From a bacterium (GTDB taxonomy: Bacteria; Pseudomonadota; Alphaproteobacteria; Rhizobiales; Xanthobacteraceae), in assembly GCA_029946075.1 (NCBI GenBank), contig JAQSDT010000750.1, forward strand, positions 1 to 12,323: a stretch of 12,323 nucleotides of DNA. The letters are read 5' to 3'. Every line of letters begins with the position of its first letter. Position 1 is the stretch's first letter. The notes beneath the pieces were generated by a model. That model saw only the letters and a list, made by a program, of their open reading frames with translations. It was not told where the DNA came from and made no database searches. A program made the translations under genes and the position numbers. Shown here in pieces: positions 7,758 to 12,323 of this stretch.

Positions 7758-8975
7758 GTGCTCGATAAATCTCCCTCCGTGACCGCGCCGCCCGCCACCG
7801 TCACCCGCGCCGAGAGCGTGGTGCCGCGGCACCTGCGGAAATATCTGACGCTCGACGATTTCGAAACGACGGCGCGGCGGCGGATTCCGAAATTTCTCTA
7901 CGGCTACATCTCCGGCGGCGCCGAAACGGACGCCGCCGTGCGCGACAACCGCGACGCGTTCGACGAATACGGCTTCGTGCCGCGCGTGCTGCGGGACGTC
8001 TCCGGCCGCGACCAGACCACGACGCTGTTCGGCAAGACATACGCCTCGCCGTTCGGCATTCCGCCGATGGGCTCGTCGGCGCTGTGCGCCTATCGCGGCG
8101 ACATCACGCTGGCGAAGGCGGCGAAAGCCGAGGACGTGCCGATGATCCTCAGTGCGTCCTCGCTGATCACGCTGGAGGACGTGCGGGCTGCGAACAACGC
8201 GGCATGGTATCAGGCCTATCTGGCGGGGCTGCCCGAGCGCATCGAACCGCTGGTCGACCGCGTCGCCGCCGCCGGCTACGACACCTTCGTCGTCACCGCC
8301 GACGTGCCGGTGCCGCCGAACCGAGAGAACAACATCCGCAACGGCTTTCAGGTGCCGCTCGCGATCACCCCGCGCGTGTTCTGGGACACGGTGACGCATC
8401 CGCACTGGCTGCTGGGCACCTGGGCGCGCACGGTGATGAACCACGGCATGCCGCATTTCGAGAACATGGACGCCAAACGCGGCCCGCCGGTATTGGCCAA
8501 GAATCTGATGCGCAACATCGGCGCCCGCGACCAGCTCGGCTGGAAGCATGTCGAACTGATCCGCAAGCGCTGGAAAGGCAAGCTGGTCGTGAAGGGCCTG
8601 GTCTCGCCGGCGGATGCCAGGATCGCGCGCGAGAGCGGCGTCGACGGATTGATGCTGTCCAACCATGGCGGCCGCCAGCTCGACTACACGATGTCCGGCC
8701 TGCGCACGCTGCCGGAAATCGCGGCCGAGGCCGGCGGCATGACCATCATGGTCGACGGCGGCATTCGTCGCGGCACCGACGTCATCAAGGCGCTGGCGCT
8801 GGGTGCGCATTTCGTCTGGATCGGCCGGCCGTTCCTCTATGCGGCCATCGCCGGCGGCGAGGCCGGCGTGCAGCGCGCGATCTCGCTGATGAAAGCCGAG
8901 ATCGACCGCGATCTGGCGCTGCTCGGCATCCGCAGTCTAGCTGAGATCACGCCGGATCTGGTGCGGAAGTTTTGA
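7758..8975 (+). CDS. FMN-dependent alpha-hydroxy-acid oxidase/dehydrogenase (lactate dehydrogenase LldD-like)
   Basis: This 405-aa enzyme belongs to the FMN-dependent alpha-hydroxy-acid family (glycolate oxidase, L-lactate dehydrogenase LldD, mandelate dehydrogenase), which oxidises 2-hydroxy acids to 2-oxo acids. Family residues are present: Tyr50 in YGYISGGAETD, the FMN-contacting PPMGSSAL (residues 102-109), WYQAYLAG with Tyr154, Lys279 in VVKGLVSP, the catalytic base His303 with Arg306 in SNHGGRQLD, and the phosphate-binding VDGGIRRGTDVIKALALGA. The usual TVDTP and RERDxR region reads VTADVPVPPNRENNIRNGF, so this is a divergent subgroup and lactate is not assured as substrate. No membrane segment is seen. 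The GTG start at 7758 has GGAAA 7 nt upstream. An A-rich leader precedes it. It probably shares a transcript with the MCE gene. No lactate permease or LldR-type regulator is nearby. Confidence 0.92.
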   Translation: MLDKSPSVTAPPATVTRAESVVPRHLRKYLTLDDFETTARRRIPKFLYGYISGGAETDAAVRDNRDAFDEYGFVPRVLRDVSGRDQTTTLFGKTYASPFGIPPMGSSALCAYRGDITLAKAAKAEDVPMILSASSLITLEDVRAANNAAWYQAYLAGLPERIEPLVDRVAAAGYDTFVVTADVPVPPNRENNIRNGFQVPLAITPRVFWDTVTHPHWLLGTWARTVMNHGMPHFENMDAKRGPPVLAKNLMRNIGARDQLGWKHVELIRKRWKGKLVVKGLVSPADARIARESGVDGLMLSNHGGRQLDYTMSGLRTLPEIAAEAGGMTIMVDGGIRRGTDVIKALALGAHFVWIGRPFLYAAIAGGEAGVQRAISLMKAEIDRDLALLGIRSLAEITPDLVRKF

Positions 8976-8980
8976 GATTT

Positions 8981-9078
8981 CGTAGAATGGGTAGAGCGCA
9001 GCGATACCCATCAATGGCCGATTCGCAGCACTGATGCAGCACTGATGATGGGTATCGCTGCGCTCCACCCATCCTACG
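8981..9078. repeat. 98-nt palindromic repeat element between convergent genes
   Basis: Left arm 8981-9013 and right arm 9046-9078 are inverted copies matching at 31 of 33 positions, separated by a 32-nt spacer. Each arm can also form its own small hairpin (ATGGGTA 8987-8993 with TACCCAT 9005-9011; ATGGGT 9048-9053 with ACCCAT 9067-9072). The arm sequence resembles the GTAGGATGGGT/GAGCGCAGCGA repeat scattered in many rhizobial genomes. It starts 5 nt after the oxidase stop and ends 16 nt before the stop of the convergent DUF1330 gene, so it may end transcription from both sides. Confidence 0.85.
9025..9046 (+). repeat. 11-bp perfect tandem duplication in the repeat spacer
   Basis: GCAGCACTGAT occurs twice back to back (9025-9035 and 9036-9046), almost filling the spacer of the inverted repeat and sharing one base with its right arm. 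It probably arose by replication slippage at the hairpin. Confidence 0.85.
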
Positions 9079-9094
9079 ACTTTGCAATGACCAT

Positions 9095-9496
9095 CTACCC
9101 GATCTTGAACTTGCTGTAGGCCTCTTTGGTCGCGATGATCACATGGGCTTCGCAGCCATTGGTGCGATGCGGGTCGCAGCGCTGCTCGTAATCCACTGAG
9201 GTCATCATGTCGATGAAGGCGGCGACGCTTGGGTAATAGACCAGCGCCAGATAGTCCCACCGGTTGCCGGCCTGCTCCCCGAGCGCGACCGCCTTCGCGT
9301 CGCCGGTCCACAGCAAGGTGCCGCCGCGGGCCTTGATCATCGGCACGGTCAGCGCGCTGTAGCGCAAGTAAGCATCCCAGCCCGAACCGTCGCCGTCCAG
9401 CGACCGCGCGCGAAACCGCATCAGATTGACCATCACCACCGGCGACTGCGGATCGAACTCCTGCAGGCCCTTCACGTTCAGCAAATCCACGGCCAT
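9095..9496 (-). CDS. DUF1330-family protein
   Basis: This 133-aa soluble protein has the ferredoxin-like dimeric alpha/beta-barrel pattern of DUF1330: a first strand SPVVMVNLMRFRA (residues 19-31), a helix with YLRYSALTVPMIKARGG (44-59), a strand TLLWTGDAKAVALG (60-73), then WDYLALVYYPSVAAFIDMM (80-98). The function of the family is not established; related folds include monooxygenases and EthD-like proteins. The ATG at 9496 is strongly supported by GGGAGG about 8 nt upstream; a TTG at 9502 would be too close to it. It is transcribed away from EamA B and towards the oxidase gene, with the palindromic repeat between the two stop codons. It is likely monocistronic. Confidence 0.88.
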   Translation of the reverse strand: MAVDLLNVKGLQEFDPQSPVVMVNLMRFRARSLDGDGSGWDAYLRYSALTVPMIKARGGTLLWTGDAKAVALGEQAGNRWDYLALVYYPSVAAFIDMMTSVDYEQRCDPHRTNGCEAHVIIATKEAYSKFKIG

Positions 9497-9589
9497 CGAC
9501 AATACCTCCCGGGCGATTCAGGGCATTGTAGCATTGCGCAGGCGGGACTTGTCGCGCACCCCAAATCTGGCACACCTTGGCGGACCGAT
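9497..9589. promoter_or_regulatory. Divergent promoter region between the DUF1330 gene and EamA B
   Basis: Only 93 nt separate the two divergent starts, so both promoters probably overlap here. The strong ribosome-binding site of the DUF1330 gene occupies the left end. No clear consensus promoter or operator was found by eye. Confidence 0.4.
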
Positions 9590-10531
9590 ATGACCCAGCC
9601 CGCGCAAACGCCGCCTGCCCTCCAGCCCGTCCGGTGGCTGAACAACCAGCCCTATCTGCTGCTCACCCTGACCTCGCTGTTCTGGGCCGGCAATATCGTG
9701 CTGGCGCGCCATGTCGCCGGCCACGTGCCGCCGCTGACGCTGTCATGCCTGCGCTGGATCGGCACCTTCCTGATCCTGCTGCCGTTCGCCTGGCCGCATC
9801 TGAAAAAGGACTGGCCGGTGCTGCGCGCGCACCTGCCGATGATGCTGACGCTGTCGGCGCTCGGCTTTGCCTACAACAACGCGATCTCCTACTGGGCGAT
9901 GCAATATACCGAGGCGCTGAACGCGCTGCTGATCCAGTCGGCGGGGCCGCTGTTCGTGGCGCTGTGGTCGCTGGTGCTGTTCGGCGTCCGCCTGACCGGC
10001 GCGCAGCTCGCCGGCATCACCATCTCGCTGGTCGGCGTGCTCACCATCATCCTGCGCGGCGACTGGAGCGCGCTCGCCAGCATCAGCTTCAACCGCGGCG
10101 ACCTGATGTTCGCAAGCTCGCTGGTATCGTTCGGGCTCTATTCGGCGCTGATGCCGCGCCGGCCGGTAACGCACGCGCTGTCGCTGATCTCGTTCACCAC
10201 CTGCTGCGGCGCGATGATGCTGCTGCCGTTCTCGGTATGGGAATTCTCCACCGGCGCCACGCTGCAGATCGACCTGGTCTCGATGGCGACCCTGGGTTAT
10301 GTCGTGATCTTTCCCTCCACGCTGGCCTACCTGTTCTTCAACCGTGGCATTGCGATGATCGGGCCGAATCGTGCGGCGCCGTTCTTTCATCTGGTGCCGA
10401 TGTTCGGCTCGGCGATGGCGATCCTGCTGCTCGGTGAAAAGCTGAAACTGTTTCACCTGGTTGGCTATTTGCTGGTGCTGGCCGGCGTCGTGATCGCCTC
10501 GCGGCGGGCCTCGGCCAAGCCCGACATTTGA
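9590..10531 (+). CDS. EamA-family (DMT superfamily) transporter, copy B
   Basis: This 313-aa inner-membrane protein has ten predicted helices in two EamA repeats (about residues 22-156 and 171-306). It aligns without gaps to copy A from NQPYLLL to the C-terminal ASR-AS motif; by hand count 159 of 290 positions are identical (about 55%). The most conserved blocks are FLI-LPFAW, QSAGPL, FNRGDL, FPSTLAYL and NRAAPFFH. It is probably an exporter of small metabolites with unknown substrate. The ATG at 9590 gives an N-terminal tail like copy A, but the ribosome-binding site is weak. The binding-protein gene follows after 99 nt on the same strand; whether they share a transcript is unclear. Confidence 0.93.
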   Translation: MTQPAQTPPALQPVRWLNNQPYLLLTLTSLFWAGNIVLARHVAGHVPPLTLSCLRWIGTFLILLPFAWPHLKKDWPVLRAHLPMMLTLSALGFAYNNAISYWAMQYTEALNALLIQSAGPLFVALWSLVLFGVRLTGAQLAGITISLVGVLTIILRGDWSALASISFNRGDLMFASSLVSFGLYSALMPRRPVTHALSLISFTTCCGAMMLLPFSVWEFSTGATLQIDLVSMATLGYVVIFPSTLAYLFFNRGIAMIGPNRAAPFFHLVPMFGSAMAILLLGEKLKLFHLVGYLLVLAGVVIASRRASAKPDI

Positions 10532-10630
10532 GGTGTGACGTTTGCGGCCATCTTGCCGCCTTCCACTTTGCGGCCGGGCAGGCTAGCGTGCCCCGTAATT
10601 CATCCCAAAAAGGTTCGAGGAAACGACCAC

Positions 10631-11608
10631 ATGATCGCAGGTTTCAAACGGTTCCGGCACGTCGCCGCCGCGGCGCCCCTGATGCTGGCACTGATCGCCA
10701 CGGCATCCGCGCAGGCGCCCTACCCGAGCCGCAACATCACCCTGGTGCTGCCGTTCGCCGCCGGCAGCGGCACCGACACCACGACGCGCCTGATCGGCAA
10801 GGAACTCGGCACGGCGCTCGGCGTCAGCATGGTGATCGAAAACAAGGCCGGCGCCAACGGCTCGATCGCGGCCAGCTTCGTCGCGCGCGCCCCGGCCGAC
10901 GGCTACACGCTGTTCGTGACCACCAACACGACGCATTCGGCCAACCCGTATCTGCTCAAGACCATGAGCTACGATCCGGTCAAGGATTTCACCCCGATCG
11001 CGCGCACCGGCGACCTGCCCTTCATGCTGGTGATTCACCCTGACATTCCCGCCAACAACGTCGCCGAGTTGATCGCGCTCGCCAAGAAGGAGCCGGGCAA
11101 ATACTCCTACGCCAGCGGCTCTTCCTCGGCGATCGTCTCCGGTGCGACCTTTGCGCGGCTCGCCGGCATCGACCTGCTGCACGTGCCCTACAAGAGCTCG
11201 CCGCCGGCCCTGACCGACGTGATCGCCGGCCGCGTCTCGATGATGTTCATCGACGTTCCGACCGGCCTGCCGCACGTCAACGGCAAGGTGCTCAAGGCGC
11301 TCGCGGTCACCACCAAGAAGCCGTCGGCGCTGTTGCCGCACCTGCCGACCATGGACGCCACGGTGAAGGGGTTCGACATCACTTCGTGGCAGGGCTATCT
11401 CGGCCCGGCCAACATGCCCAGGGACATCGTCGTCAGGCTGAATGCGGAAATCCGCAAGATCATCGAGCGGCCCGATATCAGGAACCAGCTTGCCGAGCGC
11501 GGCATGGAAGCGTTTTCCGGCACGCCGGAAGAGTTCGACGCGTTCCTGAAGGAGCAGCTGGTGCTCTGGGAAAAGCTGATCGCGGATGCCGGGATCGAGA
11601 AGCAGTAG
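10631..11608 (+). CDS. Tripartite tricarboxylate transporter substrate-binding protein (Bug/TctC family)
   Basis: This 325-aa periplasmic binding protein belongs to the Bug (TctC) family, which captures carboxylates and related small molecules for TctAB-type transporters. Residues 1-29 form a signal peptide (basic FKRFRH, hydrophobic core, cleavage likely after ASA or AQA). Mature features are YPSRNITLVLPFAAGSGTD, the ligand-loop ENKAGANGSIAA, ADGYTLFVTT, LLHVPYKSSPPALTDVIAG and MMFIDVPTGLPHV, then the C-terminal GTPEEFDAFLKEQ helix. The ATG at 10631 is chosen because it starts the signal peptide and GAGGAAA lies about 8 nt upstream; the frame is open back to 10535 without signal-peptide character. 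No TctA or TctB membrane gene is adjacent, so it is an orphan, as is usual for this expanded family. The ligand cannot be inferred. Confidence 0.93.
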   Translation: MIAGFKRFRHVAAAAPLMLALIATASAQAPYPSRNITLVLPFAAGSGTDTTTRLIGKELGTALGVSMVIENKAGANGSIAASFVARAPADGYTLFVTTNTTHSANPYLLKTMSYDPVKDFTPIARTGDLPFMLVIHPDIPANNVAELIALAKKEPGKYSYASGSSSAIVSGATFARLAGIDLLHVPYKSSPPALTDVIAGRVSMMFIDVPTGLPHVNGKVLKALAVTTKKPSALLPHLPTMDATVKGFDITSWQGYLGPANMPRDIVVRLNAEIRKIIERPDIRNQLAERGMEAFSGTPEEFDAFLKEQLVLWEKLIADAGIEKQ

Positions 11609-11618
11609 GGGCTGTCTT

Positions 11619-11739
11619 CCGTCATTGCGAGCCAACGGGTCGCGCGAATGCGCGCCCGATGACAGGCTCCGCGAAGCAATCCATATCTCCGCACGGGGAT
11701 AGATGGATTGCTTCGTCGCTTTGCTCCTCGCAATGACGG
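11619..11739. repeat. 121-nt structured palindromic repeat element
   Basis: A perfect 13-bp outer stem (11619-11631 with 11727-11739; CCGTCATTGCGAG and its complement) encloses two further hairpins. Hairpin one pairs 11636-11645 with 11650-11658 with one bulged T and a GAAT loop. Hairpin two has a perfect 13-bp stem, CGAAGCAATCCAT (11672-11684) with its complement at 11703-11715, continued by weaker pairs. The whole can fold as a branched junction. The CGTCATTGCGAG and GAAGCAATCC modules are typical of repeats dispersed in Bradyrhizobium-type genomes. It begins 10 nt after the binding-protein stop, between convergent genes. Confidence 0.85.
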
Positions 11740-11757
11740 CGGTGCCTAAAACGTGAA

Positions 11758-11780
11758 ATGCCCGGCACGAGGCCGGGCAT
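11758..11780 (-). terminator. Hairpin terminator of the chemotaxis receptor gene, possibly bidirectional
   Basis: ATGCCCGGC (11758-11766) pairs perfectly with GCCGGGCAT (11772-11780) around a 5-nt ACGAG loop. On the minus strand it lies 32 nt past the chemotaxis-receptor stop and is followed by TTCACGTTTT; on the plus strand it is followed by CATTATTTC. Both T-rich tails are weak, so it may act in either direction. Confidence 0.65.
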
Positions 11781-11812
11781 CATTATTTCGGTGACATGTT
11801 ACGCGTGAAGGA

Positions 11813-12323
11813 TCAGGCCGCGCGGACCTTGACCAGGAAGTCGTCGACGGCGCTGCGCAGCATGCCGGACTGGTTGTCGAGCTCGCGGGCGTTCGACAGC
11901 ACTTCGGAGGCGGCCTTGCCGGTGGCTGCCGCAGCGGTGGTGACGCCGCCGATATGGGCGGAGATCTCGCTCGATCCGGCCGCTACCGACTGGATGTTGC
12001 GGGCGATCTCGCGTGTCGCGTCGCCCTGCTGATCGATCGCGGTCGAAATCGAGACGGTGATCTCGCTCATCTGCGCGATGGTTTCGGTGATGCCGCCGAT
12101 CGAAGCGACGGCCTCGCTGGTGGAGGCCTGCATCGCCGCGACCTGTGCCGAGATTTCCTCGGTCGCCTTCGCGGTCTGGTTGGCCAGCGCCTTCACTTCC
12201 GACGCCACGACCGCAAAGCCGCGGCCGGATTCGCCGGCGCGCGCCGCCTCGATGGTGGCGTTGAGCGCGAGCAGATTGGTCTGCGCGGCAATCGAGTGGA
12301 TCAGCTTGACGACTTCGCCGATC
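11813..12323 (-). CDS. Methyl-accepting chemotaxis protein, C-terminal signalling domain (partial)
   Basis: The minus-strand frame is open from the right edge to a TGA at 11813-11815, giving the last 169 residues. It contains the highly conserved receptor tip IAAQTNLLALNATIEAARAG followed by ESGRGFAVVASEVKALA, which binds CheA and CheW. The descending half of the coiled-coil hairpin follows, with heptad-like ATEEISAQVAAMQASTSEAV and AIDQQGDATREIARNIQSV. The C-terminus ends in DDFLVKVRAA with no NWETF-type CheR-docking pentapeptide. The true start, and any membrane or sensing domain, lie beyond the window; an internal GTG at 12208 is not the start because the conserved tip lies upstream of it. 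Gene identity as a receptor is sure, its ligand unknown. Confidence 0.96.
   Translation of the reverse strand, partial: IGEVVKLIHSIAAQTNLLALNATIEAARAGESGRGFAVVASEVKALANQTAKATEEISAQVAAMQASTSEAVASIGGITETIAQMSEITVSISTAIDQQGDATREIARNIQSVAAGSSEISAHIGGVTTAAAATGKAASEVLSNARELDNQSGMLRSAVDDFLVKVRAA

Noticed and set aside
6996..8810. A 604-codon minus-strand open frame opposite the MCE and hydroxy-acid oxidase genes
   Set aside because: It covers two well-recognised proteins on the other strand and has no family motifs itself. The length reflects a lack of stop codons in GC-rich antisense frames.
8981..9078. The possibility that the inverted repeat is part of a CRISPR array or an insertion-sequence end
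   Set aside because: There are only two inverted arms rather than regularly spaced direct repeats, and no transposase gene lies between or beside them.
8937..9575. A 212-codon minus-strand frame across the palindromic repeat and the DUF1330 gene
   Set aside because: It is a different frame from the DUF1330 protein, and part of it simply translates the repeat (VERSDTHH-type sequence), a known source of false gene calls.
5927..10531. The possibility that the two EamA genes and the genes between them form a composite mobile element
   Set aside because: There is no transposase or integrase, the flanks of the two copies are not direct or inverted repeats at DNA level by eye, and 55% protein identity is far too low for recent duplication by a mobile element.
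10583..11635. A 350-codon minus-strand open frame opposite the Bug-family binding protein
   Set aside because: The plus-strand protein has a signal peptide and all family motifs; the antisense product is low-complexity and Arg/Asp/Gly-rich.

Overview
The window is high-GC DNA with dense genes and codon use typical of Alphaproteobacteria. It most likely comes from Bradyrhizobium or a close relative in the Nitrobacteraceae. That placement is inferred from the mix of protein families (PurA next to a proline-rich membrane protein, orphan Bug-type binding protein, MCE protein, EamA pair) and from two palindromic repeats of a kind common in that group. It is not proven by a marker gene. No rRNA, tRNA, CRISPR array, transposase, integrase or phage gene was found.

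Left part, minus strand (1-4688). Read in the direction of transcription: purA (4688-3396), a 513-aa single-pass membrane protein of unknown function (3360-1819), and a small four-helix membrane protein (1764-1342). The gaps are 35 and 54 nt, so these three are probably co-transcribed. Further downstream is the N-terminal part of a membrane sensor protein (1165 to the left edge) with a periplasmic domain and the start of a PAS domain. Its output domain lies outside the window.

Middle (4689-5926). A divergent intergenic region separates purA from a plus-strand ybaK, an editing deacylase for mischarged Cys-tRNA(Pro). A 59-aa minus-strand hypothetical gene converges on ybaK. Beyond it is a 332-nt gene-free stretch holding an AT-rich patch and a 24-nt near-palindrome.

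Right part (5927-12323), mostly plus strand. Order: EamA transporter A, a stand-alone MCE/MlaD protein, an FMN-dependent alpha-hydroxy-acid oxidase, a palindromic repeat, a minus-strand DUF1330 protein, EamA transporter B (a paralogue of A, about 55% identical by hand alignment), an orphan tripartite-tricarboxylate-transporter binding protein, a second palindromic repeat, a terminator hairpin, and the C-terminal end of a methyl-accepting chemotaxis protein leaving the right edge on the minus strand. Both repeats lie between convergent gene ends.

Most of this is ordinary chromosomal housekeeping and accessory transport or metabolism. I found no convincing new multi-gene system. The items most worth a second look are the purA-linked 513-aa protein, the two structured repeats, the orphan MCE and Bug proteins, and the AT-rich intergenic region with its palindrome.
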